Notes: generated by a model from the letters alone, not told the origin. A DNA stretch of 64,000 bases from Lentzea kentuckyensis (GCF_002150765.1 NZ_MUYM01000040.1:1-64000); one strand, 5' to 3'; shown: positions 44,039-53,683, counted from the stretch's first letter. Translations and numbers: made by a program.

Positions 44039-44584
44039 GACTTAAGCCGGCATCGCTCCATTCAGCTTGTACAGCAGGCATATGATCACCCGGACGTGCT
44101 GTGATCGGATGACACATCCATTGCGATCCCTTTGGCACACAACCAAAAGGTCATTCGCAACGATGAAGAGAACGAAACGACCATATCGACCCCGGTCTGC
44201 GTGGACGAGGTTCTCCTGGGGACGACTGGCCTGTTCGAGTGAACGAGATGAACGCGACTTGTCGCACAGGTGAACAGGACTTACGGTTTCCTACCGACTC
44301 CGATTGACAGTTGCCACGCGCAGCTCGGGTCGCCTGCACCGGGGGGTTGCAATGAACGATCAGCTTGTTTACGACACCGATCTTTCCACGGCCGCTGGGG
44401 TATCCCTGCGGGGCCATCGCTGACGAACGGGTTCGAGCGAAGATCGGATATTCCGCACGGCTTCAGGTGTCAGGACACCGCGAGTAGCCGTCCTCGTGCG
44501 TCATCGACGCTGTGGACGGGTCCCGCAGGCGGTCCTGCTGCCTTGAAGGGTGCCCACCGACACCACCTTGGGGAGGGTGCAGTC
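44039..44584 (+). promoter_or_regulatory. Low-GC leader region upstream of PKS cluster
   Basis: About 545 bases without a convincing gene and clearly richer in A and T than the surroundings. An imperfect hairpin lies at 44121-44160 (outer arms TTGCGA and TCGCAA, inner CCTTTGG and CCAAAAGG). No transporter, regulator or transposase frame is seen. The strong ribosome site at its end (GGGAGGG, 44571-44577) serves a six-codon leader ORF. The region probably contains the cluster promoter and possibly an attenuator. Confidence 0.45.
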
Positions 44585-44605
44585 ATGGGTCGGGATCGAA
44601 GATGA
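44585..44605 (+). CDS. Six-codon leader ORF coupled to the megasynthase start
   Basis: ATG at 44585 encodes MGRDRR and stops at 44603-44605, overlapping the megasynthase ATG (44602) as ATGA. The strong GGGAGGG site lies 7 bases before the leader ATG, whereas the megasynthase ATG has only GGGATCGAAG in front. The layout suggests that ribosomes start on the leader and re-initiate on the large gene. It is too short to be judged by codon use. Confidence 0.4.
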   Translation: MGRDRR

Positions 44606-47600
44606 GCAGTACCAACACATCCGCGTCAGCCACGATCGCAGCGTTGTTGCGCGCCAACGTCGAACGAGCGCCCGATGCGCTCGCCTACCGCTTCGTCGAG
44701 GACTCGGACGCCAGCCAGACGTGGACCTACCACCAACTCGACAGGTACGCGCGGGCCGTCGCGGTTCGCCTTCAGCGAGAAGGGTTGCGCGGCAAGCCGG
44801 TCTTGCTGCTGCACCAACCGGGGCTGGACCACATCGGGGCTTTTTTCGGTTGCCAGTACGCGGGTGCCATCGCCGTGCCGGCGTATCCGGTCGACACCAA
44901 CCGCTTCAGCCAGTCGATGCAACGGCTGGCCGCGATGGTGCGGGACTGCGGGGCGACACACGCGCTGACCACGGGCAGCTTCGCCCAGCACGCCGAGACC
45001 CACGAACGCGAGATGGCAGCGATCGGGCTCGACGCGGTGCGGTGCCTGATGACCGACGCGGTGGACACGTCGCTCGCGGACCAGTGGGACGATCCGGGTA
45101 CCAGCCGCGACTCGCTGGCGTTCCTGCAGTACACCTCGGGGTCGACCTCGGCCCCGAAGGGCGTCATGCTCAGCAACGACAATCTCCTGCACAACCTGGA
45201 CGCGATCCACCGCAGGATCGGCCACGACGAGAACTCTGCGATCGTGTCCTGGCTGCCGCCCCATCACGACCTCGGCCTGATCGGGTGCGTGCTCAACGCC
45301 CTCTACGGCGGCATACCGCTGCACTTCATGTCTCCCATGGCTTTTGTCCGGCGACCGGTGCTGTGGCTGGAGACCCTGTGGCGGACCGGCGCCACCACCT
45401 CGGGCGCCCCCAACTTCGGCTACGAACACTGCCTGCGCAAGGTCACCGAAGAGCAGCGGGACGCCCTCGACCTGTCCCGGTGGAGACACGCCCTCAACGG
45501 CGCCGAGCCGGTCCGATCAGAGACCCTGGACCGCTTCGCCGAGTTCTTCGCGCCGTGCGGCTTCGACCGCCGCGCCTTCGCACCGTGCTACGGGCTCGCG
45601 GAGGCGACCCTGATGGTGACCGCGACCGAACCGGAGGCCCTGCCGACGCAGCGTGCTTTCGACGCGGCCACGGTGGCTGAAGGTGCTCCCGCGCCGGCAA
45701 CCGACCAGTCCGTCCGCAGCACCTGGTTGGTCGGCTGCGGTCCCGCCGCCACCGGCGTCACCGTCGCCGTCGTCGACGAGGTCACCGGGAACCGGGTTCC
45801 TCCAGGCCACATCGGGGAGATCTGGGTGGCGGGGCCGAGCGTCGCCCAGGGCTACTGGGGCAAGGACGAGGACACCCGGCGGACGTACCGGGCGACCATC
45901 CCCGGTGAGCCCGAAACGTCCTACCTGCGCACCGGTGATCTCGGATTTCAGACCGAGGGCGAGCTGTTCGTCGTCAGCCGCGCCAAGGACGTCGTGGTCG
46001 TGCAGGGCAACAACTACTACCCGCAGGACATCGAGGCGACGGTCGAGAGGGCGATCAGCGCGTCGAGGACGAACAGCGTTGTCGCGTTCTCGATCGACGT
46101 GGACGGCGCCGAGGAGATGGTGGTCGCCCTCGAGGCGGCAGGCAGCCGGCTGGACGACACCGATGGCCTGCTCGCGGCGGTGCGGGCCCGGATCGCGGCC
46201 GAGCACGAGGTTTCGCCGCACGCCGTCGTGGTGCTCCGCCCTGGCGCGCTGCCCAAGACGACCAGCGGCAAGCTGCGACGACGCGCGTGCGCGGAATCCT
46301 TCCGCGACTTCGCGTTGCCTGTTGTGGCAGCGAGTGTGGTGCGGAGTTCCCTGCCACGAGCCGGTATCGGCCGGACGAGTGCGGCCACGGCGCTCGAAGT
46401 ACTCGCGGACATCACCGGACGGACGGAGCTCGCGGGCCGCGACTTCGCCGAGCTCGGCCTCGACTACTCCCAGCTCCTCGCCGTGCTCCGGACCACCGAA
46501 GCGGCTCTGGGCTCGTCCCTGCCGATCGGACCACTGCTGGTGGCGCCCCGAGTGGACACGCTGCTGGCCCTGGAGCGCCGGGAGAACCAGCGCGATGTCC
46601 CGGCGCCGGCCGCGATCCAGGAGTGGCTGCGCGCACGGCTCGCGGACGTGCTCGGCCTGCCGACCGGCGCGATCGACACCACGGCGCCGCTGACCGCGAT
46701 CGGCGTGAACTCGCAGCAACTGGTGACCCTCGCCGACGAGTTCGGCGCCTGGCTCGGCCAGGAGGTGACACCCGCGGTGCTGTTCGACCACCCGACCATC
46801 CGGGACCTGGCGCGACGGTTCGGCCGCCCGGCACCGACCAGGCCGGCCGCCACCACGAGCAGCGACCGCGGCGACGACGAACCCGTTGCGATCGTGGGCA
46901 TCGGCTGCAGGTTCCCCGGCGCACCCGACGTGCAGTCCTTCTGGGAGCTGTTGGTGGAAGGACGTGACGCCATCACGGAGGTCCCCCGTCAGCGCTGGGA
47001 CGCCGCTTCCTCCGCCGGCCCGGGGTACGGCGGGTTTCTCGATCACGTCGACGAGTTCGACGCCCGCTTCTTCGGCATCTCCGCCCGCGAGGCCCAGCGG
47101 ATGGATCCGCAGCAGCGGCTGCTGCTCGAAGTCGCCTGGGAGTGCGTCGAAGACGCCGGGACCGCCCCGACCGCCCTCGCCGGCAGCGACGTCGGCGTGT
47201 TCATCGGCATCAGCAGCAACGACTACGCGACCCTGCCATCGGGCCGGCACGACGACCCCGACCTGCACACCGCGACGGGCAACGCCCACGCCATCGCGGC
47301 CAACCGGCTGTCGTTCCTGCTCGACCTGCGCGGTCCGAGCATCGCCCTCGACACAGCGTGCTCCTCATCGCTCACCGCGGTGCACCTGGCCTGCCAGAGC
47401 CTGCGCGAGCACGAATGCGGCCTCGCTCTCGCCGGCGGTGTCAACCTCATGCTGTCACCGGTGCTGACGACGGCCTTCGCGAAGGGGCGGATACTCGCGC
47501 CGGACGGCCGCTGCCGCGTGTTCGACGACGATGCCAACGGCTACGTCCGCGGAGAAGGCGCGGGGATCGTGTACCTGAAGCCGCTCTCGCGCGCGCTGGC

Positions 47601-50600
47601 CGACGGTGACCGCGTCTACGCGACGATCAACGGGTCCGCCGTCGGGCACGGCGGCCGCACCAACGGGATCACCGCGCCGAGCGGAGCCGCGCAACGACGG
47701 GTGATCGAGCGTGCGCTCGCCAAGGCCGGGCTCAGCGCCGAGCAGATCGACTACGTCGAGGCGCACGGCACCGCGACCAAACTCGGTGACCTGGTCGAGT
47801 GGGAGACGCTGACCGCCGTCTACGGCGCGGGCCGCCCCGAGGACAAACCGTGCCTGATCGGGTCGGTCAAGAGCAGCATCGGTCACCTGGAGGCGGCCGC
47901 GGGGGTCGCCGGGCTGATCAAGGCGGCGCTGGTCGTGCATCACGGTGAGGTGCCACCGCAGCTGCACCTGACGACCCCGAGCACCCGGCTGGCCTGGACC
48001 GACTCGGGGCTGTCCGTGTCCACGCGGCGAATCGCACTGCCGACGCGCGGTACCGCCCGCGCGGCGGTCAGCTCGTTCGGTTTCGGTGGCTCGAACGCGC
48101 ACGTCGTCCTCGAGCGGGCCCCGCGCGTTGAGGTCACCGCCGACACACCGGAGCGCACCGCGCACGTGTTGTCCTTGTCCGGACACACACCCACCGCGCT
48201 GCGCACGCTGGCCGAGCGCTACCGGCGGCACATCGCGGCGAACCCCGCCACCAGGACGGCCGACCTGTGCCGCGCGGCGAACACCGGACGCGCGCTGCTG
48301 CGCCATCGCGCGGCGGTGGTCGGCAGGACCGCCGCGGAGCTCGACGCCGCACTGGCCTCGCTGGCGCGCGACACCCCGTCGACCGCGCTGGTCCAGGACG
48401 TCGACGCCGCGCGCGAACGGCAGGTCGCGTTCCTGTTCAGCGGCCAGGGCGCGCAGTACCCGGGGATGGGGCGCGAGCTCTACGAGGGCCATCCGGTGTT
48501 CCGGAACACCATCGACCACGCGGATTGCGTGCTGCGGCCGTTGCTCGACCGCGCGCTTCCCGACCTGCTCTTCGCCGAGCAGGACGCGGACCTGCTGGCG
48601 CGGACGCGCTACTGCCAACCGGCCCTGGTCGCGCTGGAGGTCGCCCTCGCCCGGCTGTGGACGGCACTCGGGGTGCGACCGGTGGCGGTGCTGGGACACA
48701 GCGTCGGTGCCTACAGCGCCGCCTGCGTGTCGGGTGCGGTCCGGTTCGACGACGTGCTCACCCTCGTCGCCCTGCGCGCCCGGCACATGGACGCGCAGAG
48801 CGCGACCGGCGCCATGATCGCCTGCGTGGGCGACGCGGAGATCATCCGTGCGGTCGCCGAGGAGGAGCCCTCGGTGGTCGTCGCCGCGGTCAACTCACCC
48901 GATCACCTGGTGCTGTCCGGGCCGATCGATGCCGTCTCCCGCGTTCAGCGCGAGCTCGAGGCCGGTTCGGTCGCGGTCCGCCGCCTCCAGGTCTCGCACG
49001 CGTTCCACTCGCCGACGATGACCGGTGCGGCGCCACTGCTGCGCGACGCCGTCCGGACCGTGCGGTTCGGCATGCCGGCGACACCGTTCGTCAGCGACAT
49101 GACCGGCAAGGTGGTTGACGACCTGGGCGGGACCTACTGGGTGGACCACATGCTCAGCCCGGTGATGTTCGCGGACGGGTTCACCACCCTGCAGCAGTTG
49201 GGGTGCGACGCCTTCGCCGAGATCGGTCCCAGGTCGACTCTGCTCACGCTCGGCCGGGGCATGAGCTCCGAGGACGACGACGTGCTCTGGTTGCCCTCAC
49301 TGCGTTCCGGGCACGAGTGGGAGATCCTGCTGCGTTCGCTGGGACGCCTGCACTGCTCGGACGGCAGCGTGGACTGGGCGGCACTGGATCCGGACCGGCC
49401 CCGCGTGGCCGTGAGCGTTCCGCACGCCGTCTACGAACCGCAGTCGTACTGGTTGGACACGACGACCACGAGCGAAGCCTCCGGAGCTCTCCGCGTGCCC
49501 GCAGGTGCTCCCTCTGCCCCGGCGGTCGCCGGTCGCGTGCTGAACCGGCAAGAGGTTCTGGACCACCTCTCGCACGTGTCGGGATTCGCCTTGGACCAGA
49601 TCGCCCCGCACGCGCGACTGGGCGCCGACCTCGGCTTCGACTCGCTGATGGCGACCGAGTTGCACCGGCGGCTCGTGCCGCGGACCGACGGCCAGGCCGA
49701 TCAGTTGCGGCAGGTGCTCACCAGGGATCCCACCGTGGCCCAGTTGATGGAGCTGCTGGACGTCGGTGAGGACGCGCCCGCTGCCACACCCGAGGCCGAG
49801 GTTCTCCCAGCTAGGGCAGGAACGAGGTTCGAGCAGTGGCCGGAGTACGTCGCCCTGCGGCAGCGCCGGCAGCAGGTCGAGCTCACCGGTGCCAACCCCT
49901 ACAACCGCGTCCACGACGGTTACAACTCCGGGCGCACGACGGTCGCCGGGGAACGGGTCGTGAACTTCGCGGCGTTCAACTACCTCGCGCTGTCCAACCA
50001 CCCCCGCGTCCGCGAGGCGGCCAAGGCGGCCATCGACCGCTACGGGACCTCCGCGTCGGCGACTCCGCTGCTGTGCGGTGAGACACCGCTGCACGAGGAG
50101 CTCACCGCGGAGATCGCCGAGTTCCTGGGCACCGAGTCCGCGATGGTCTTCGCCGGCGGCCACGCCACCAACGTCGCCACCGTCGGGCACCTGTTCGGAC
50201 CACCCGACGTGATCCTGCACGACCAGTGGATCCACGACAGCGTCGTGCGCGGCTGCGTGCTGTCGGGAGCGCAGCGCCAACCGTTCCCGCACAACGACTG
50301 GGCCGCGCTCGACGAGCGGCTGCGTCTGGCGCGACACCGCCACCGCAGGGCGTTGGTCGTGATCGAGGGGGTGTACAGCCAGGACGGGGACGTGCCAGAC
50401 CTGCCGCGGTTCATCGAGGTCGCGAAGCGGCACGACGCGATGATCATGGTCGACGAAGCCCATTCCGTCGGCGTGCTCGGCGCGACGGGCGCGGGCATCG
50501 GTGAGCACCACGGCGTGAACCGCACCGATGTCGACCTCTGGATGGGAACGCTGAGCAAGGCCTTGGGCAGCCTGGGCGGGTACATCGCCGCCCGTGACCC

Positions 50601-51024
50601 CGTGATCGAGTATCTCCGGTACACCACGCCGCTGCACATCTTCAGCACCGGGATCTCACCGGCCAACGCCGCCGCGGCGCTGGAGGCCATCCGCGTCGTC
50701 CGCGACGAGCCCGAACGGGTCTCCAGGGTGCGGCAGCTCGCGGAGTTCCTCAGAACCGCCGCGCGGGCCAGGGGGTTGGACATCGGGGTTTCCCGTGAGT
50801 CGGCCGTGATCCCGATCATCCTGGGCCAGTGGGAGCTGACGATGAGCGTGTCCAACGCGCTCCTCGCCGCCGGGGTCAACGTAATGCCCATCGGCTACCC
50901 CGCGGTCGCCCAGGACCAGTGCCGGCTGCGCTTCTTCGCCAATGCCGACCACAGCGAGGACGACGTCGAGTACGCCCTCGACCGGCTGGTCGAGGCCACG
51001 CGCGCGGCAGGAGACCGACGGTGA
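44602..51024 (+). CDS. RedL-like megasynthase: FAAL-ACP-ACP-KS-AT-ACP-alpha-oxoamine synthase
   Basis: A 2140-residue assembly line. Fatty acyl-AMP ligase (about 1-575; LQYTSGSTSAPKGVM, SWLPPHHDLGLIG) activates a fatty acid. A first ACP-like domain (about 590-660) has ELGLDYSQ where the Ser is expected, so it looks inactive. The second ACP (about 668-750) has S704 in IGVNSQQ. KS (758-1180) has C920 (DTACSSS), H1055 and H1095. AT has S1367 (GHSVG) and H1469 in SHAFHS, the malonyl-CoA type. The third ACP has S1681 (LGFDSLM). The C-terminal PLP domain (about 1743-2140) is an alpha-oxoamine synthase with K1986 (GTLSKALGSLGG) and VDEAHSVGVLG. No KR, DH or TE. It should extend a fatty acid by two carbons and condense it with an amino acid, releasing a beta-keto amino ketone. 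The architecture equals RedL of prodiginine biosynthesis. Confidence 0.95.
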   Translation: MSSTNTSASATIAALLRANVERAPDALAYRFVEDSDASQTWTYHQLDRYARAVAVRLQREGLRGKPVLLLHQPGLDHIGAFFGCQYAGAIAVPAYPVDTNRFSQSMQRLAAMVRDCGATHALTTGSFAQHAETHEREMAAIGLDAVRCLMTDAVDTSLADQWDDPGTSRDSLAFLQYTSGSTSAPKGVMLSNDNLLHNLDAIHRRIGHDENSAIVSWLPPHHDLGLIGCVLNALYGGIPLHFMSPMAFVRRPVLWLETLWRTGATTSGAPNFGYEHCLRKVTEEQRDALDLSRWRHALNGAEPVRSETLDRFAEFFAPCGFDRRAFAPCYGLAEATLMVTATEPEALPTQRAFDAATVAEGAPAPATDQSVRSTWLVGCGPAATGVTVAVVDEVTGNRVPPGHIGEIWVAGPSVAQGYWGKDEDTRRTYRATIPGEPETSYLRTGDLGFQTEGELFVVSRAKDVVVVQGNNYYPQDIEATVERAISASRTNSVVAFSIDVDGAEEMVVALEAAGSRLDDTDGLLAAVRARIAAEHEVSPHAVVVLRPGALPKTTSGKLRRRACAESFRDFALPVVAASVVRSSLPRAGIGRTSAATALEVLADITGRTELAGRDFAELGLDYSQLLAVLRTTEAALGSSLPIGPLLVAPRVDTLLALERRENQRDVPAPAAIQEWLRARLADVLGLPTGAIDTTAPLTAIGVNSQQLVTLADEFGAWLGQEVTPAVLFDHPTIRDLARRFGRPAPTRPAATTSSDRGDDEPVAIVGIGCRFPGAPDVQSFWELLVEGRDAITEVPRQRWDAASSAGPGYGGFLDHVDEFDARFFGISAREAQRMDPQQRLLLEVAWECVEDAGTAPTALAGSDVGVFIGISSNDYATLPSGRHDDPDLHTATGNAHAIAANRLSFLLDLRGPSIALDTACSSSLTAVHLACQSLREHECGLALAGGVNLMLSPVLTTAFAKGRILAPDGRCRVFDDDANGYVRGEGAGIVYLKPLSRALADGDRVYATINGSAVGHGGRTNGITAPSGAAQRRVIERALAKAGLSAEQIDYVEAHGTATKLGDLVEWETLTAVYGAGRPEDKPCLIGSVKSSIGHLEAAAGVAGLIKAALVVHHGEVPPQLHLTTPSTRLAWTDSGLSVSTRRIALPTRGTARAAVSSFGFGGSNAHVVLERAPRVEVTADTPERTAHVLSLSGHTPTALRTLAERYRRHIAANPATRTADLCRAANTGRALLRHRAAVVGRTAAELDAALASLARDTPSTALVQDVDAARERQVAFLFSGQGAQYPGMGRELYEGHPVFRNTIDHADCVLRPLLDRALPDLLFAEQDADLLARTRYCQPALVALEVALARLWTALGVRPVAVLGHSVGAYSAACVSGAVRFDDVLTLVALRARHMDAQSATGAMIACVGDAEIIRAVAEEEPSVVVAAVNSPDHLVLSGPIDAVSRVQRELEAGSVAVRRLQVSHAFHSPTMTGAAPLLRDAVRTVRFGMPATPFVSDMTGKVVDDLGGTYWVDHMLSPVMFADGFTTLQQLGCDAFAEIGPRSTLLTLGRGMSSEDDDVLWLPSLRSGHEWEILLRSLGRLHCSDGSVDWAALDPDRPRVAVSVPHAVYEPQSYWLDTTTTSEASGALRVPAGAPSAPAVAGRVLNRQEVLDHLSHVSGFALDQIAPHARLGADLGFDSLMATELHRRLVPRTDGQADQLRQVLTRDPTVAQLMELLDVGEDAPAATPEAEVLPARAGTRFEQWPEYVALRQRRQQVELTGANPYNRVHDGYNSGRTTVAGERVVNFAAFNYLALSNHPRVREAAKAAIDRYGTSASATPLLCGETPLHEELTAEIAEFLGTESAMVFAGGHATNVATVGHLFGPPDVILHDQWIHDSVVRGCVLSGAQRQPFPHNDWAALDERLRLARHRHRRALVVIEGVYSQDGDVPDLPRFIEVAKRHDAMIMVDEAHSVGVLGATGAGIGEHHGVNRTDVDLWMGTLSKALGSLGGYIAARDPVIEYLRYTTPLHIFSTGISPANAAAALEAIRVVRDEPERVSRVRQLAEFLRTAARARGLDIGVSRESAVIPIILGQWELTMSVSNALLAAGVNVMPIGYPAVAQDQCRLRFFANADHSEDDVEYALDRLVEATRAAGDRR

Positions 51025-51089
51025 CCGGCGAGTCCGCGATCGGAGTCGAAAAGCACTGTGCCGCAACGCAACGACCGGAAGGCGGAGCA

Positions 51090-51902
51090 ATGGAGGGACA
51101 CGCCGCAGTAGTGCTGATCACTGGTGCATCGGCGGGCATCGGCCGCGCCTGCGCGGATCGGTTCGCCGCGTCGGGCTGGACGGTGGTCGGGGCGAGCCGC
51201 CGCGGAACCGGCGGCACCGGCTGGACCGGTGTGGTCGTGGACGTCGACGACACCGAGGCCGTCACCAGCGGTGTCGCCGAGGTCGTGCGGCAGCACGGCC
51301 GCCTGGACGCGGTCGTCGCCGCCGCTGGTCACGCCCTGGCCGGGGCGGTCGAACACACCGGCATCGACGAGGCGCGGGCGGAGTTCGAGACGAACTTCTG
51401 GGGCTGCGTCCGGCTCGTCCAGGCCGCGCTGCCGCACCTGCGCGCCCAGCGCGGCGGCCGCATCGTCCTGATGAGCTCGATCGGCGGCGCGATCGGCCTG
51501 CCGTTCCAGGCGTTCTACAGCGCCAGCAAGTTCGCTCTCGAGGGCTACGCGGAGTCGCTCGCGTACGAGGTGCGGCCCTTCGGCATCGCGGTGACGCTCG
51601 TCGAGCCGGGAAACGCGGCGACCGACTTCACGGCCAACCGCCGGATGGCGGCCAAGGCGGCCGCCGACGACGTCTACGGCGACGCGCTCAAACTGGCCAT
51701 CGACGTCATGGAACGCGACGAAGCCAACGGTTGCACCGCCGACCAGGTGGCCGCCGTCGTGCAGAGGGTCGTGCAGGCGCGACGCCCGCCGCGACGGGCG
51801 TCGGTCGGCAAGGCGGGCGAGCGGGTCGGGCTCGTCGCCAAGCGGCTTCTCCCGTTCAGCGTGTTCGAGAAGGCGGCCAAGAGCAGCCTCGGTGTCAGCT
51901 GA
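51090..51902 (+). CDS. Short-chain dehydrogenase/reductase (first)
   Basis: A 270-residue classical SDR: cofactor motif ITGASAGIGRACADRF at the N-terminus, GRIVLMSSIGGAIGL, and the catalytic YSASKFALEGY (Tyr-x3-Lys). Nearest general type is the retinol dehydrogenase/3-ketosphinganine-reductase-like group with a C-terminal helical tail; the substrate is not determined. The ATG at 51090 follows GGAAGGCGGAG; an in-frame GTG at 51021 overlaps the megasynthase stop (GTGA) and could add 23 residues. It probably reduces one keto group of the megasynthase product. Confidence 0.88.
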   Translation: MEGHAAVVLITGASAGIGRACADRFAASGWTVVGASRRGTGGTGWTGVVVDVDDTEAVTSGVAEVVRQHGRLDAVVAAAGHALAGAVEHTGIDEARAEFETNFWGCVRLVQAALPHLRAQRGGRIVLMSSIGGAIGLPFQAFYSASKFALEGYAESLAYEVRPFGIAVTLVEPGNAATDFTANRRMAAKAAADDVYGDALKLAIDVMERDEANGCTADQVAAVVQRVVQARRPPRRASVGKAGERVGLVAKRLLPFSVFEKAAKSSLGVS

Positions 51903-51931
51903 CGCACTGGTCGAAGAGGAAAGGCGGGATC

Positions 51932-52768
51932 ATGGCTGAGCTTTCCGGACGGACGTTCCTGATCACCGGGGCCAGCACCGGGATCGGCCTCGCGACCGCG
52001 AAGGCGCTGGCCCAGCGCGGCGGCCGGTTGTACCTGGCCTGCCGTTCGGGCGCCAAGGGGCGCGCGGCGGTGGCGGACGTCGTTGCCGGCACCGGCAACA
52101 GCGACGTCGACCTGCTCGAGCTCGACCTGGCCGACCTCGCCTCGGTCGACAGGTGCGCGCGCGACTTCGTCGCCCGCGGCGAACCGCTGCACGTGCTGAT
52201 CAACAACGCCGGCATGGCGGGCCACCGCGGTCTCACCAAGGACGGCTTCGAGCTGACCTTCGGCGTGAACCACCTGGGCCACTTCGCGCTCACCACGGGA
52301 CTGCTGGACCTGCTGATCGCCAGTGGACCGTCCCGAGTCGTCACCGTGTCCAGCGATGCGCACTACAGCGCCAAGGGCATCGACTTCACGGCGTTGCGGC
52401 GGATGACCCGCCCGGTCACCGGCTATGCCGAGTACCGCGTCTCCAAACTCTGCAACGTGCTGTTCAGCCAGGAGCTGGCGCGCAGGCTGGCCGGGACCGG
52501 AGTCACCACCTACTGCGTGCACCCCGGCGTGGTGGCGTCCGACATCTGGCGGAAGGTGCCCTGGCCGGTGCGGTCGCTCATGACGAGATTCATGATCAGC
52601 ACCGAACAGGGCGCCGAGACCACGGTGTACTGCGCGACGTCGCCGGAAGTGGCCACCGCGAGCGGACTGTTCTACGACAAGTGCCGGGAACGGGAAGCCA
52701 GTTCCCGTGCCACTCCCCAGCTGGCCGAGGAGCTCTGGGCGCACAGCGAGCGGTGGATCAAGCAGTAG
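51932..52768 (+). CDS. Short-chain dehydrogenase/reductase (second)
   Basis: A 278-residue SDR of the retinol dehydrogenase 11-13/protochlorophyllide reductase-like type: LITGASTGIGLATAKAL, VLINNAGMAG, VVTVSSDAHYSA and YRVSKLCNVLF with the catalytic Tyr and Lys. The C-terminal tail VDPGVV-like segment reads VHPGVVASDIW. The ATG at 51932 follows GAGGAAAGGCGG. Two different SDRs side by side suggest that two carbonyls or two steps are reduced, as expected from a beta-diketo amine intermediate. Confidence 0.88.
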   Translation: MAELSGRTFLITGASTGIGLATAKALAQRGGRLYLACRSGAKGRAAVADVVAGTGNSDVDLLELDLADLASVDRCARDFVARGEPLHVLINNAGMAGHRGLTKDGFELTFGVNHLGHFALTTGLLDLLIASGPSRVVTVSSDAHYSAKGIDFTALRRMTRPVTGYAEYRVSKLCNVLFSQELARRLAGTGVTTYCVHPGVVASDIWRKVPWPVRSLMTRFMISTEQGAETTVYCATSPEVATASGLFYDKCREREASSRATPQLAEELWAHSERWIKQ

Positions 52769-52782
52769 CCGCGGAGGCGACC

Positions 52783-53673
52783 ATGTCGATCACTCTTTCG
52801 CCGGCCGAACTGGAAGGCCTGGAGGAACGCGTGATGGCGGCCTTCCGCACGGGCCGCGACTCCTCGCTCGACGTCATGGGCTACGGCGAGAGCTCGGTCG
52901 TCCTGCGCCTGGAGACCGAGCACGGCGTGCTGGCCTGCAAACGGCTGCCCACCTTCGACGACCAGGCCCGGTTCGACCGGTACCACCAGCGGTTCGGGCA
53001 GTACCTGCGACGGCTCCGGCAGGCAGGCCTGTCCGTCGTCGAATCGGAGCTGAAGTCGCTGACGTCACCGTCCGGCGAGGTGGTGGCCTACTGCGTGCAG
53101 GAGGCCCTCCCGTCCCGGCGACTGTGCTCGGAGCTCCTGCGCACCGAGGACGAGGCATGGGCCCGCGGCTTCTTCACCCGTTACCTCGATGCCGTCGGCC
53201 GAGTCGTCACCCCCGCGCTGGGGCTCGACGCACAGGCGTCGAACTGGATCGACGTCGACGGCGAGCTGCGCTTCGTCGACGTCACCACGCCATTCCTGCG
53301 TGATGAGCATGGCCGGGAGTTGTTGGACGTGCGGCTGTTCCTCGGCTCGCTGCCGTGGGTCCTGCGCACACCGGTCCGGGTGACGATGACCAAGCGGATC
53401 CTCGACAAGTACTACTCGTTTCGCGGCGTCGTCATCGACTTCCTGGGCAACCTGCACAAGGAATCGCTCGGCGATCTGGTGCCGGCCCTCGTCGAGGAGG
53501 CGAACGCGCGGCTGGACCCGCCGATCAGCGTCCAGGAGGTCCGGCGGTACTACGCGGGCGACGCCACGACGTGGAAAGTCCTCCAGCGGCTCCGCCGGGC
53601 CGACCGGTTTTGGCAGCTCAAGGTTCGGCGCAAGCCCTACTGCCATCTGCTGCCACCCGAGTTCAACCGATAG
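52783..53673 (+). CDS. Kinase-fold protein of unknown substrate in biosynthetic cluster
   Basis: A 296-residue protein that I do not recognise from a named enzyme. It shows the layout of an atypical protein/small-molecule kinase: a glycine-rich loop (MGYGESSVVLRLET), a lysine in the next strand (LACKRLPTFDD), a catalytic-loop-like DAQASNWIDVDG (Asp-x4-Asn) and FVDVTTPFLRD with an Asp where the DFG Asp is expected. The C-terminal about 100 residues are helical and basic. The length is close to aminoglycoside/choline-type phosphotransferases. The ATG at 52783 follows GCGGAGGC. Within this cluster it may phosphorylate the amino lipid; a catalytically dead binding protein is also possible. Confidence 0.6.
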   Translation: MSITLSPAELEGLEERVMAAFRTGRDSSLDVMGYGESSVVLRLETEHGVLACKRLPTFDDQARFDRYHQRFGQYLRRLRQAGLSVVESELKSLTSPSGEVVAYCVQEALPSRRLCSELLRTEDEAWARGFFTRYLDAVGRVVTPALGLDAQASNWIDVDGELRFVDVTTPFLRDEHGRELLDVRLFLGSLPWVLRTPVRVTMTKRILDKYYSFRGVVIDFLGNLHKESLGDLVPALVEEANARLDPPISVQEVRRYYAGDATTWKVLQRLRRADRFWQLKVRRKPYCHLLPPEFNR

Positions 53674-53683
53674 GCGAGGACGG

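Noticed and set aside
44039-44600. Low-GC tract as an integrated mobile element
   Set aside because: No transposase, integrase, target duplication or tRNA is visible; the tract is short and reads as a leader region.
48134-48352. Repeated KS/AT/ACP segments as direct DNA repeats
   Set aside because: Carrier domains resemble each other only at protein motif level; no long nucleotide repeat was seen.
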